From: Aequorivita soesokkakensis | Lineage (GTDB): Bacteria; Bacteroidota; Bacteroidia; Flavobacteriales; Flavobacteriaceae | NCBI RefSeq assembly: GCF_001641085.1 | Contig: NZ_LXIE01000012.1 | Span: forward strand, 62,001 to 126,000 | DNA length: 64,000 nt | Direction: 5' to 3' | Part shown: positions 7,530-16,019 of the stretch, piece by piece | Layout of the letters: each line of letters begins with the position of its first letter | Numbering within the stretch: the first letter of the stretch is position 1 | Made by a program: the position numbers and the translations under genes | The notes under the pieces: generated by a model | What the model saw: only the letters and a program-made list of their open reading frames with translations | Databases searched by the model: none | What the model was told of the DNA's origin: nothing

Positions 7530-8182
7530 TGGCAAGAAAGGCCTACACATATGACCAATTAACTAATCTAATAAGTGAAGATTATGCTTGGAGAAGGAAG
7601 GAATTGAAATTAATCAACGACCAAGTTTCTGATAAACCAAGTCCTATACAAAGCGCTGCTTTGAGATTTTCTGTTCCAATACTTTATGCCCACTGGGAAG
7701 GATTTGTTAAAAAATCAACTGAAATTTATTTAGAATATGTCGCTAAAAAATATTTAAAGCATAATGAGTTAAAACCACAATTTATAGCACTATCCTTATC
7801 CAAAAAACTGGGTAATTTAGAGATTAAAAACCTTGAAGAAAAAGCCAAAACAGTCGAATTTTTAATTAATGAACTCGACAAGAATTCTAACATATTGACA
7901 ACAAATGTTATCCAAACTAAATCAAATTTAAAATATCATATTTTCAAAGAAATTCTTTTTATAATTGGTATTAATGAGTCTAAATTTTCCGGATATGAAA
8001 GTTTAATTAATGATTTAGTAGACGCCAGAAATAATATAGCACACGGAGATTTTTTAAGAGTAGATTTTAATACTTATCAGATAATGTTTACAGAAATACA
8101 AGAAGTGATGGCTTCGTTAAAAACTGAAATTGAAAACTCTGCCTTGTCAGAAGAATATAAACTGAAAAAAGCCAGTGCCTAA
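7529..8182 (+). CDS. HEPN-domain protein (MAE_28990-like), probable RNase partner
   Basis: 217 residues, ATG overlapping the stop of the DUF262 gene. It reads as an all-helical HEPN protein: N-terminal RRKELKLINDQ and SVPILYAHWEGFVKKS helices, and the catalytic-type motif DARNNIAHGDF with Arg167 and His172 (R-x4-H), the pair that forms the RNase site in HEPN toxins. The MAE_28990-like family often sits beside DUF262 proteins. Its stop overlaps GCCTAAC (8177-8183), a candidate cassette end. Confidence 0.8.
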   Translation: MARKAYTYDQLTNLISEDYAWRRKELKLINDQVSDKPSPIQSAALRFSVPILYAHWEGFVKKSTEIYLEYVAKKYLKHNELKPQFIALSLSKKLGNLEIKNLEEKAKTVEFLINELDKNSNILTTNVIQTKSNLKYHIFKEILFIIGINESKFSGYESLINDLVDARNNIAHGDFLRVDFNTYQIMFTEIQEVMASLKTEIENSALSEEYKLKKASA

Positions 8183-8505
8183 CACCGGTAACCGTTGCAC
8201 AACCCCATAATTTTTAAAAACCAAACCAATATAAGTTGCTTTGAGCGGCTTTGTTTTTTGGGTATCTTCTAAAAATGAAATAGATAGTGATTCTATTTAA
8301 CAAAAAACTTTATATTTGGTATTCTCCCCGGTTAAAATGCAAGCTGTTACGGTTTTCCGTAATGGGTGGGTTATTGATTGCTTTATATTTGAACCTATAA
8401 CAATGAAAAATTTAATAACTTGTGTTTAGTCAAGTCTATTATTGATATAAACTAAGTAAAGTTTTAACTATAATTCAGTTGTGGTCCATCCGAAAAACTA
8501 AATAC
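8183..8505 (+). repeat. Intergenic region with copy 2 of the repeat element (long form)
   Basis: Bases 8187-8440 align by eye with 12785-13031 over about 240 bp, starting at GGTAACCG(T)TGCACAAC and ending near TTTAATAACTTG. In order: terminator-like hairpin, a 3'-flank TCTAAAAATGAAATAGATAG, TATATTTG (8311-8318), TATTCTCCCCGG, a hairpin apex TTACGG-TTTT-CCGTAA (8347-8362), and a second TATATTTG (8384-8391), about 115 bases before the OLD-type gene. The basal stem is decayed in this copy. Confidence 0.8.
8233..8259 (+). terminator. Rho-independent-type terminator hairpin in repeat copy 2
   Basis: AAGTTGCT-TTG-AGCGGCTT followed by TGTTTTTTG. Two G-T wobbles replace the G-C pairs of the copy at 12832, which argues that the RNA fold is kept. 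It would end transcription of the DUF262-HEPN unit. Confidence 0.7.
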
Positions 8506-10332
8506 ATGAAATTAAAATCACTCACAATTAAGAATTTCAGAGCCTACCAATCAGAAACTAAAATCGGATTTGACCAATTGACTACCATCATTGGGAAAAA
8601 CGATATAGGTAAATCAACAATACTTGAAGCTTTAGAAATATTCTTTAATAATCAGACGGTAAAAATTGATTCTTCAGATGCCAACATTCACTCCACAACA
8701 AAAACTGTGGAAATAACTTGTGAGTTTACTGATTTTCCCCCGAAAATATCCATTGATACATCTTCACCAACAAACCTGAAAGATGAATATCTACTCTCAA
8801 TAGAAGAGACTCTTGTAATTAAGAAAAGTTTTGATTGTGCCAAGAAAACACCAAGTATCGAAATTTTTATTATTGCCAACCATCCGACAGAAAAGGAAGT
8901 ATCAAACCTCTTAGAGTTAAAAGAAAAAGAACTTCAAACAATCATCAAATCCAAATCTCTTGATTCTAGGCTGAAAGGAAATCCTACAATGAGAAAGGCA
9001 ATTTGGGATTCTGTTGGAGACTTAAAACTTCAAACCATTGAAATACCAGTTTCCAAACCTAAAGAAGACGCTAAAAGGATTTGGGAACAAATTGATGGAT
9101 ACCTTCCAATCTTCGCTTTGTTTCAAAGTGACAGAAGCAGCAGCGATTCTGACAATGAAGTGCAAGACCCAATGAAAGCTGCCATTGCAACTGCAATATC
9201 AGAAGTTCAAAAAGAGATAAATGACATTCAGCAAAAAGTAAAAGAAAAAGCAGAAGAAATTGCTGCAAATACTCATAAAGCACTCAAAGAGATTGATGAA
9301 AATTTAGCAAATAAATTAGACCCTAAATTTAATCCACCCACACCAGCAAAATGGAATGGACTTTTTTCAATTCAATTAGATACAGATGATGGAATCCCAT
9401 TAAATAAAAGGGGAAGTGGTGTTAGGCGAATGATTCTTGTAAGTTTTTTCAAAGCAGAAGCCGAGAGACGTTTAAAATCTTCTTCAAAACAAAATATCAT
9501 CTATGCAATCGAAGAACCAGAAACAGCTCAACATCCAAATAATCAGAAAGTATTAATAGAATCATTTAAATCTTTGGCAAATGAAAGTGATTGTCAAATA
9601 ATTCTAACAACACACAGTCCCGGATTAGCATCAGAACTTCCTATTGAAAGTTTGAGATTTATTTTTCATGATGATTCAAATAATTTGAAAATAGAACTTG
9701 GCGAAGGTGTATTTCCCAAAATAGCCAAGACCTTAGGTTTGACCCCTGATAGTAGAGTGAAAGTTTTATTTTGTGTTGAAGGACCTACTGATGTTTCCGC
9801 ATTATGTTCTTTGAGTAAAGCAATGAAATATAAATATCAAGAATTACCTGACTTGACAAATGATGAAAGAGTGGCTTTTGTCCTAATGGGTGGTTCCACG
9901 CTAAAACATTGGGTTAATCATAACTATTTGAAAGAATTGGGTAAACCTGAATTTCATTTATATGATAATGACGTCAATACATATCAAATGTCAATTGACC
10001 AAGTAAATAATCGAGAAGATAATTCTTGCGGATATTTGACCAAAAAACTTGAGATTGAAAGTTACTTACATAAGGATGCAATAATTGCAGGATTTGATAT
10101 TGATATAGAAATACCCGACCAATTGGATGATGATGGAAAGGCTACACCGAGAATTTTTGCAGAAGCATACTCACAAAAAGTTGGATTCCAAAACCCAATA
10201 AAAGATACTAACGCTAAAAAATTCTTAGCTGAAAGAGCATTTCCAAATATGACGGCAGAAATGATTGAAGCACGTGACCCAAATGGAGAAGTTAAAGGTT
10301 GGTTTGAAAAAATAAATGAACTACTAAATTAA
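8506..10332 (+). CDS. OLD-family ATP-dependent endonuclease (ABC-type ATPase plus TOPRIM)
   Basis: 608 residues from ATG 8506 (an upstream in-frame TTG at 8479 is less likely). Residues 1-10 KLKSLTIKNFRAYQ are the N-terminal strand of SMC/Rad50-like ATPases. Walker A is GKNDIGKST (30-38), Walker B is IIYAIEEPETAQHP, followed by the D/H loop ILTTHSPGLAS. Near residue 420 a TOPRIM domain begins with VLFCVEGPTDVSAL (catalytic Glu in VEGPTD) and later LYDNDV. This is the OLD family, as in GajA of Gabija and P2 Old. The partner gene follows after 17 bases and is not the usual UvrD-like GajB helicase, so this is not a canonical Gabija. Confidence 0.92.
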   Translation: MKLKSLTIKNFRAYQSETKIGFDQLTTIIGKNDIGKSTILEALEIFFNNQTVKIDSSDANIHSTTKTVEITCEFTDFPPKISIDTSSPTNLKDEYLLSIEETLVIKKSFDCAKKTPSIEIFIIANHPTEKEVSNLLELKEKELQTIIKSKSLDSRLKGNPTMRKAIWDSVGDLKLQTIEIPVSKPKEDAKRIWEQIDGYLPIFALFQSDRSSSDSDNEVQDPMKAAIATAISEVQKEINDIQQKVKEKAEEIAANTHKALKEIDENLANKLDPKFNPPTPAKWNGLFSIQLDTDDGIPLNKRGSGVRRMILVSFFKAEAERRLKSSSKQNIIYAIEEPETAQHPNNQKVLIESFKSLANESDCQIILTTHSPGLASELPIESLRFIFHDDSNNLKIELGEGVFPKIAKTLGLTPDSRVKVLFCVEGPTDVSALCSLSKAMKYKYQELPDLTNDERVAFVLMGGSTLKHWVNHNYLKELGKPEFHLYDNDVNTYQMSIDQVNNREDNSCGYLTKKLEIESYLHKDAIIAGFDIDIEIPDQLDDDGKATPRIFAEAYSQKVGFQNPIKDTNAKKFLAERAFPNMTAEMIEARDPNGEVKGWFEKINELLN

Positions 10333-10349
10333 AAATCACTGTAAACCAA

Positions 10350-12764
10350 ATGAATGACGACTACAAAGATGAGTTTTTATTAAGGCTCAAAAAAAGTGAA
10401 CTGTATAAAGCTCTTAAAGAAAATTGTTCAGATAAAGATACTGATGTAATTTCATTAGTTGAAGATTGTACCTCGTATGCATACCAAAGAACAAAGACAG
10501 TTGTTAGACATATGGGTGAATTTACCCTTCATGATGGTGACCATTTATTTAGAGTTTTAAATTTAATGGAGAGGTTATTAACCAAAGAATCTATTGATAA
10601 ACTTACCAGTCCTGAACTATTACTTTTAATAGTAAGTGCATTTTTTCATGATATAGGAATGGCACCTGATGAAGAGGAGGTTTTAACTTGGAAAAAAGTT
10701 TGGGATGTGCACCCTGAAATTGAAAAAGAAGATCAAAGGATTCTTGAGGATTTTAAAAGATTTTATACTTCTAGACCGGAGGATGAAAAAAGATTAATTG
10801 AGTTGATTAAAAAAGGTCAAAATACCCAAGCAGATACAGTTAAATCATATTTAATAACGGAATATATTCGCCAAACCCATGCAGATAGAGCAAGAGATAT
10901 AATTGAAAAAGATTGGTCTGAAAAAATAAAATTTCGAGATACTGATTTAACTGTAGAATTAGCACAGATATGCTATAGTCATAATGAAGATGCTCTTTCC
11001 TTACTCGAGTTGGATAAAAATTTGCTTTGTGGTTCAGGCATATATGCTTGCTTACCGTTGGTTGGAGTTATATTGAGACTTGCTGATATTCTTGATTTCG
11101 ATGGTAAACGAACTCCTTCTGTTTTATTTTCACATCTATATGTTAGAAATCCAATTTCAGTAAAGGAATGGAATAAACATAGAGCAGTTGAAGCTTGGGA
11201 AATTAATCCTGAATTAATTCAATTTAGCGCAAAATGTTCACATCCTGTTATTGAAGCTTCTATTCATGAGTTTTGCACAATGATTGACCACGAACTCAGT
11301 CTTTCAAATAATATTATTTCAACTTTGAATGATTTTCATCTAGCTAAAGATCGGGAATTAAATATAAAATTACCCCTTAAAGTAAATAGAGAGAAAATTA
11401 GAACAAAAACAGATATTAAGAATAAACCTATATACATATATAAAGACACAAAATTTAATTTAAGTAAAACTCAAGTGATTGAGTTACTAATGGGAACAAA
11501 GCTATATGGAAATCCTGAAGTTGCCTTGCGTGAACTCCTTCAAAATTCAATAGATGCTTGTTTACTTCGTAAAGCCCAAGAAATGAAATGGGGTAATTTA
11601 TACGAGCCTAAAATTTATGTAAAATATTATGAAGATAATGGCGAAGATATATTAGAAGTAATTGACAATGGAACAGGAATGGATGAATATATTATTGATA
11701 ATTATTATTCTAAAATAGGATCATCATTCTATAAATCAAAAGACTTTTATAATCTTAAAGCAGAATCGAATGCAGAATTTTCTCCCACTTCTAGATTTGG
11801 AATTGGTATACTTTCAACATTTATGATTTCAGATGAGCTAATTGTTGATACAAAACGAATATATGGTTCGCATAAATCAAGCAATCCAATAAACATGACT
11901 GTCGAGGGACAAGAAAGTATTTTTTGGATAAAAGATGGAAAAAGAGAAACGCCAGGTACTTCTACTCGACTTATTCTAAGAAAAAAGCATAACCCATGGG
12001 AAAGAATGTCAGAGGATGAATTTATTAAAAATGTAGAAAACGTTATTCCAAACCCTCCATTTGAAATTAATATACAAACAAATTCTCAAAAAAAAATAAG
12101 AAATGAAGACAGTTTCAAAGAATTAACTTCATATTCATTAAAGGATTTTACTTGGCATGAAAATGAGAATATAAAATTTATTGAAATAGAAATTGATAAA
12201 GTTGATATTGGCATAATCGGTTCAGCTACAGTTGCGATTTTAGAGAGTCACGATAAACCTGTTAAGAATATAGAATTGAACTCGAGAGACGTTGAAGTTG
12301 AAGGAGAAACTTACACATTAGAAAGAGAATTAAAAATTGATGTAAATTCTATTAAGGAATCTTCAAAGTCTATAACGATAAGTGATAGTGGTACTATTAG
12401 AACAGATGACTCTACAAGTATTTTAGCAAAATCAAAATCTAAGCTTTCATTACACGGTATAGAAATATCTTCCAGTTTATTTCCTGAATCATGGCAAATG
12501 AAGAATAATCAAGTAAAAATTAACTGGCCATTTCCATTAATATTAGTGGTAGATATATGCGGAGAAAGAGATTTAGACTTAAATTCACCAAGAACAGAAA
12601 TAATAATAAGTGAAAAATGGACAGAATTTGAGGAGGAATTAGCTAAAATCATTTGTAATGGAATTAAAAACGCAGTTTCCGAAGATTATTGGAATGAATT
12701 ATTAGAAATTTTTGAAAGTTTATCATTTAGTGAGAATTTCAAAAGAGCTCTTAGTAGCTTATAA
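10350..12764 (+). CDS. HD-domain plus Hsp90/GHKL-type ATPase fusion
   Basis: 804 residues in the same transcription unit as the OLD gene (17-base gap). N-terminal part is an HD-type metal phosphohydrolase: LHDGDHLFRV (His61, His65) and FFHDIGM (His100-Asp101). The middle is a GHKL ATP-binding fold of Hsp90 type: ALRELLQNSIDAC (conserved Glu and Asn near 395-399), EVIDNGTGMDE (Asp439) and SRFGIGILSTFM (the Gly-rich lid near 483). The C-terminal 250 residues have no recognised domain. HD/Hsp90 fusions are typical of predicted conflict systems. The ATPase may remodel the nuclease or sense infection; this is inference. Confidence 0.85.
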   Translation: MNDDYKDEFLLRLKKSELYKALKENCSDKDTDVISLVEDCTSYAYQRTKTVVRHMGEFTLHDGDHLFRVLNLMERLLTKESIDKLTSPELLLLIVSAFFHDIGMAPDEEEVLTWKKVWDVHPEIEKEDQRILEDFKRFYTSRPEDEKRLIELIKKGQNTQADTVKSYLITEYIRQTHADRARDIIEKDWSEKIKFRDTDLTVELAQICYSHNEDALSLLELDKNLLCGSGIYACLPLVGVILRLADILDFDGKRTPSVLFSHLYVRNPISVKEWNKHRAVEAWEINPELIQFSAKCSHPVIEASIHEFCTMIDHELSLSNNIISTLNDFHLAKDRELNIKLPLKVNREKIRTKTDIKNKPIYIYKDTKFNLSKTQVIELLMGTKLYGNPEVALRELLQNSIDACLLRKAQEMKWGNLYEPKIYVKYYEDNGEDILEVIDNGTGMDEYIIDNYYSKIGSSFYKSKDFYNLKAESNAEFSPTSRFGIGILSTFMISDELIVDTKRIYGSHKSSNPINMTVEGQESIFWIKDGKRETPGTSTRLILRKKHNPWERMSEDEFIKNVENVIPNPPFEINIQTNSQKKIRNEDSFKELTSYSLKDFTWHENENIKFIEIEIDKVDIGIIGSATVAILESHDKPVKNIELNSRDVEVEGETYTLERELKIDVNSIKESSKSITISDSGTIRTDDSTSILAKSKSKLSLHGIEISSSLFPESWQMKNNQVKINWPFPLILVVDICGERDLDLNSPRTEIIISEKWTEFEEELAKIICNGIKNAVSEDYWNELLEIFESLSFSENFKRALSSL

Positions 12765-13101
12765 TACAGCACGAAATCAGAACAAAGGTAACCGTGCACA
12801 ACTAAATAATTTTTAAAAATTGGACATATATAAGCCGCTTTGAGCGGCTTTGTCTTTTGGTAGCTTCTAAAAATGAAATAGATAGCGGTTCTATTAAGCA
12901 AAAAACTTTATATTTGATATTCTCCCCGATATTAAACCCACTCTTATGGTTTTCCGTAATGGGTGGGTTTGAGTTTGTTTTATATTTGGAAACCATACAG
13001 ATAAAATTTTTTAATAACTTGGGCAAAGCCAAACAAAATGTAGGGATAAACTCAATAAAGTTGAGAGTGTGGGTGGTTGCCACACATTTGAACAAAAAAC
13101 G
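12765..13101 (+). repeat. Intergenic region with copy 3 of the repeat element (long form)
   Basis: Bases 12785-13031 are the homologue of 8187-8440. Boxes: TATATTTG at 12909-12916 and 12981-12988. The hairpin between has basal stem AAACCCAC (12934-12941) with GTGGGTTT (12963-12970), and apex TTATGG-TTTT-CCGTAA (12944-12959, one G-T pair). No gene was seen in the remainder. Confidence 0.8.
12832..12858 (+). terminator. Rho-independent terminator after the OLD/HD-Hsp90 unit
   Basis: Perfect 8-bp stem AAGCCGCT with AGCGGCTT, loop TTG, followed by TGTCTTTTGG. The same GCCGC-TTTGA-GCGGC core recurs at 31261. Confidence 0.75.
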
Positions 13102-13284
13102 ATGAAAGAACTAAAAAACGAACTGAATAAAATATTACAACAACATAAAGAAAAATATCAATCTCTTTATAACGATGGTGGAAATTTCCAAGCACAAGCA
13201 GAAAACGGAAATAATTTTAGCCCGATAATGAAAAGTCTAACCGATAAATTGATTTCTAAAGCGAATGAATTTAGACATAAATGA
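13102..13284 (+). CDS. Small charged protein, possibly 5' part of a frameshifted gene
   Basis: 60 residues from ATG 13102 (KELKNELNKILQQHKEKYQS...), helical and Lys/Glu/Asn-rich; no family recognised. Its end ANEFRHK overlaps the start of a second short frame (13265-13369) whose product continues as NETENKTAIENYIKELIRDF. The two halves together look like one ~90-residue protein broken by a single-base shift; a programmed shift or real two-gene pair is also possible. Confidence 0.45.
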   Translation: MKELKNELNKILQQHKEKYQSLYNDGGNFQAQAENGNNFSPIMKSLTDKLISKANEFRHK

Positions 13285-13369
13285 AACTGAAAATAAAACC
13301 GCCATTGAAAATTATATTAAGGAATTAATTCGAGATTTTAATTCACTTATGATTAATCCATACAATTAA
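13265..13369 (+). pseudogene. Short frame, probable 3' part of the frameshifted gene at 13102
   Basis: 34 residues in the +1-shifted frame: NETENKTAIENYIKELIRDF and SLMINPYN, with no promoter or ribosome site of its own. It overlaps the upstream frame by 20 bases and its composition continues that of the 13102 product. Confidence 0.4.
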
Positions 13370-13384
13370 AGAACCCATTCAAAA

Positions 13385-14008
13385 ATGAAAATAATTACTA
13401 TATTTCTTTTCTTCTTAATTACAACATTTAGTTTTTCCCAAGAATATAAATTAGAGGATGCCCAAAAAACAACGACCGACTTATTGCAGGCTTTGAAAAT
13501 TTTGGACTTACCAGAAGGAAAGGAAATGCTTGTAGATTTAGTGTTTGAATCTTCAAAAAGTTTTCCAATTGTATCATCTAGTAATTTACTTTTTGAAAAG
13601 CTTTTTGACACAGATATTGAGGAAATTAAAGGTTACAAAGCTTTATTGGAAATTCAATCATTAAGTAAAGCAAATACACCGTTAACCCTGAGATATTTAT
13701 TAATCAGCTATCTCGATAAAAAAGAAAATAAATGGAAAGTTTTTAGTTTTAGAGAAAACATTGATACTGAAAGAGAAGTACTGTATTCCAAAAAAGGTCT
13801 GACTGATGACAATGATTCGCGAAAGATGCAATATCGTTTGAGGAATTTAGCATATTGGCAAATTATGAACGGAGAATTACTTGATGCAAAAGATAACTAT
13901 TTAAAAGCTTTTAAAGAAGCTACAGCCGCTGAGGACAAAGATTTTGACATTTCGACATATTTGACTTTGGACAAAATTATTGATATTCGGAATTTACAGA
14001 ATAAGTAA
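13385..14008 (+). CDS. Secreted protein of unknown function
   Basis: 207 residues beginning MKIITIFLFFLITTFSFSQE, a Sec signal peptide with an Ala/Ser-x-Ser cleavage site. The mature part is mostly helical; the C-terminal region (LRNLAYWQIMNGELLDAKDNY then LKAFKEATAAEDKDFDI) looks like a TPR-type hairpin. Preceded by a 34-residue frame. Function unknown; it lies at the right edge of the accessory island. Confidence 0.6.
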   Translation: MKIITIFLFFLITTFSFSQEYKLEDAQKTTTDLLQALKILDLPEGKEMLVDLVFESSKSFPIVSSSNLLFEKLFDTDIEEIKGYKALLEIQSLSKANTPLTLRYLLISYLDKKENKWKVFSFRENIDTEREVLYSKKGLTDDNDSRKMQYRLRNLAYWQIMNGELLDAKDNYLKAFKEATAAEDKDFDISTYLTLDKIIDIRNLQNK

Positions 14009-14405
14009 TAAAAACGTGTGGGAATAAATAAGCATTCGTGTGGTCAGAACGACCCAACATGAATGCAGTGTTGCATAAACTGGTTGCTGAGAAATGACTA
14101 ACTAATAAACTATTTTTTTATATTTGGTATTCTCCCCCTTCGGCCACCGAAGCTTCTTTGTGCATCGTAGCTCATCCTCGTGCTCCGAAACTTTAGTGAA
14201 GGAGTATACGAAGATGTATAGCGAAGGTGGGCTAGTGTCCACCGAAGCCTCGTGCGAAGGTGAGCTAGTGTCCACCGAAGCCTCGTGCGAAGGTGGGCTG
14301 TTTAAATAAACCCCCTTTACGGTTTTCCGTAATTGGTGGGGTTTTGTTTTTGTTACATTTGGAAATATTAACCTAATTATATAATTGGAATAAACACTAT
14401 ATATA
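14009..14405 (+). repeat. Intergenic region with copy 4 of the repeat element, split by an inserted sequence
   Basis: TATATTTG at 14119-14126 and TATTCTCCCC follow the usual pattern, then a ~165-base insertion begins near 14139 and ends near 14305, after which the element resumes: stem AAACCCC (14308-14314) with GGGGTTT (14338-14344), apex TTTACGG-TTTT-CCGTAA, and second box TACATTTG (14354-14361). The insert starts CCACCGAAGCTTC and ends GCGAAGGTGGGC, a near-inverted end pair, so it looks like a small REP-type mobile sequence inserted into a pre-existing element. Confidence 0.7.
14222..14298 (+). repeat. 33-bp tandem repeat inside the REP-like insert
   Basis: Two nearly identical 33-bp units at 14222-14254 and 14255-14287 plus an 11-base partial third unit at 14288-14298; unit 2 differs by one base (GGTGAG for GGTGGG). 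A related single copy (CCGAAGCTTCTTTGTGCATC) occurs at 46.7 kb. Confidence 0.75.
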
Positions 14406-16019
14406 TTGCGAATCAAAAAAATTCTTTTTCTATTAACCATTTTACAGGTATTCGGATTGAACGCGCAAGAGTTTGATTGGGCAAATAGCGTAACGGGAGG
14501 TGATCATGAACATGGTGTAAAAGCAATAAGAAATAGCCTAGGGGAAACATACCTTATTGGATATTCTACTGGCAATCCTTTTGTATATGAAGGCAATGAA
14601 TATTATACAAATGGTAGGAGTGATGCATTTTTCATCAAGCTAGATTCTCAAAAAAATTTAGTATGGTTGAAAACAATTGGAGGTGATGACGGAATTTATA
14701 ATGATATGGCTGTAAATATTCATATCGATCCATTTGGTGACTTTTACCTTGCAATTCAATCAGTTGGCCAAAACTTTGAGTATGATGGGCAAATCTTAAG
14801 CGGGGTAGAAGCTCCCGGTCAGACCGGAGGTGAAGGTGTCATTATAAAGGTAAATTCTGATGGTGAATACATATGGCATGAATCCGGCACTACCTTAGGG
14901 GGAGATAACAATTCATTTGTCGGACTAACTACCGATTCGGACGGAAACCTTTATATAGTAGGTTTGTTTAGGAGATCGGTTACATTAGGTGGAACAATAA
15001 CACTTACAAACCCATCTACTGGTACTACAATGGATATGCTCGTCGCTAAGTATCAACCAGACGGTAACATTATCTGGGCAAAACGAGCAGGCGGTATCCC
15101 CCATAATACGTTTGCCAGTGGTCAAGATATTAAGATACATCCTCAAACAAATGAGGTTATTGTTTTGGGTCACAGTGACGGACCAGTATACTACGATGGA
15201 GAGATTTCACCTGCCTATAATGGTAATGATGATGAAGGAATAATTTTATTATCCTATAATCCTGATGGAACTCAAAATTGGGTAAAACAAATTTTAGAGC
15301 TTCCGTCCAATTTTTCTAGCTATGGTATTTCTTTAGATATTAGCTCTGTAGGTGTTATTGGAATTTGTGGATATAAAAATGGTGGGGTCGGATTAGTTGG
15401 CTTTTATAATAGTGATGGTTCTGTAATTACTGAGCATGAACATCCTGCTCCCGATGGTGTGAGGATTTTTTCCATTTCATTTAATGAATATAATAAGGCC
15501 TATCTTTCAGGATGGAGTAATTCGGGTGCCGTTATAGGAATAGCTCCTTCAACAGTCACGATTTCTTCCAACACGGGATTTATTGTAAAACTTGATGAAT
15601 TTCAACAAGTAAAATGGGCGTCGGAATTCACTGCTAGTCATTTTCAAAATAGTATATCCTATGGTTATGGTAAACTAATGTATGCAGGTAGAATTGACGA
15701 TGATTTCACTTATAATAATGGACAAAATATAATAACCCCAGATCGAGGGGATGCCCTATTCGCGGAAATGACAGATGCCACATTATCTACGGAATCATTT
15801 TCAGATGATTTGATTGTCTTATACCCTAATCCAACAAAAGATGTATTGAGGGTTAAGGGTAAAACTATTGAAAATATTGAAATCTATAATGTTAGAGGTG
15901 TGCTTTTAAAAACAACTATTAAAAAAGAAATAGATTTTACATCCTATGCAAGAGGAGTTTATTTTATTAAAGTTAAAAATACAAAGGGAACAGTCACAAA
16001 AAAAGTGATTCTAATTTAA
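14406..16019 (+). CDS. Type IX-secreted beta-propeller-like protein with Por sorting domain
   Basis: 537 residues, read from TTG 14406 (RIKKILFLLTILQVFGLNAQ, a signal peptide). The body repeats a short motif about every 50 residues (AIRNSLGETYLIGYSTG, VNIHIDPFGDFYLAIQS, LTTDSDGNLYIVGLF, IKIHPQTNEVIVLGHSDG), which is SBBP/beta-propeller-like. The last 75 residues (LYPNPTKDVLRVKGKTIENI ... GVYFIKVKNTKGTVTKKVILI type) form a type A type IX sorting domain, so the mature protein is exported by the Por secretion system to the cell surface. Confidence 0.88.
   Translation: MRIKKILFLLTILQVFGLNAQEFDWANSVTGGDHEHGVKAIRNSLGETYLIGYSTGNPFVYEGNEYYTNGRSDAFFIKLDSQKNLVWLKTIGGDDGIYNDMAVNIHIDPFGDFYLAIQSVGQNFEYDGQILSGVEAPGQTGGEGVIIKVNSDGEYIWHESGTTLGGDNNSFVGLTTDSDGNLYIVGLFRRSVTLGGTITLTNPSTGTTMDMLVAKYQPDGNIIWAKRAGGIPHNTFASGQDIKIHPQTNEVIVLGHSDGPVYYDGEISPAYNGNDDEGIILLSYNPDGTQNWVKQILELPSNFSSYGISLDISSVGVIGICGYKNGGVGLVGFYNSDGSVITEHEHPAPDGVRIFSISFNEYNKAYLSGWSNSGAVIGIAPSTVTISSNTGFIVKLDEFQQVKWASEFTASHFQNSISYGYGKLMYAGRIDDDFTYNNGQNIITPDRGDALFAEMTDATLSTESFSDDLIVLYPNPTKDVLRVKGKTIENIEIYNVRGVLLKTTIKKEIDFTSYARGVYFIKVKNTKGTVTKKVILI

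Noticed and set aside
8506-10332. Canonical Gabija
   Set aside because: The partner gene is an HD-Hsp90 fusion, not a UvrD-like GajB helicase.
12686-13105. Several frames over the third repeat copy
   Set aside because: They fall in the repeated intergenic element and the terminator hairpin; the one plausible gene there starts at 13102.
14102-14440. Minus-strand 112-residue and plus-strand 61-residue frames over the repeat
   Set aside because: They consist of the REP-like insert and its 33-bp tandem, with composition unlike a protein gene.
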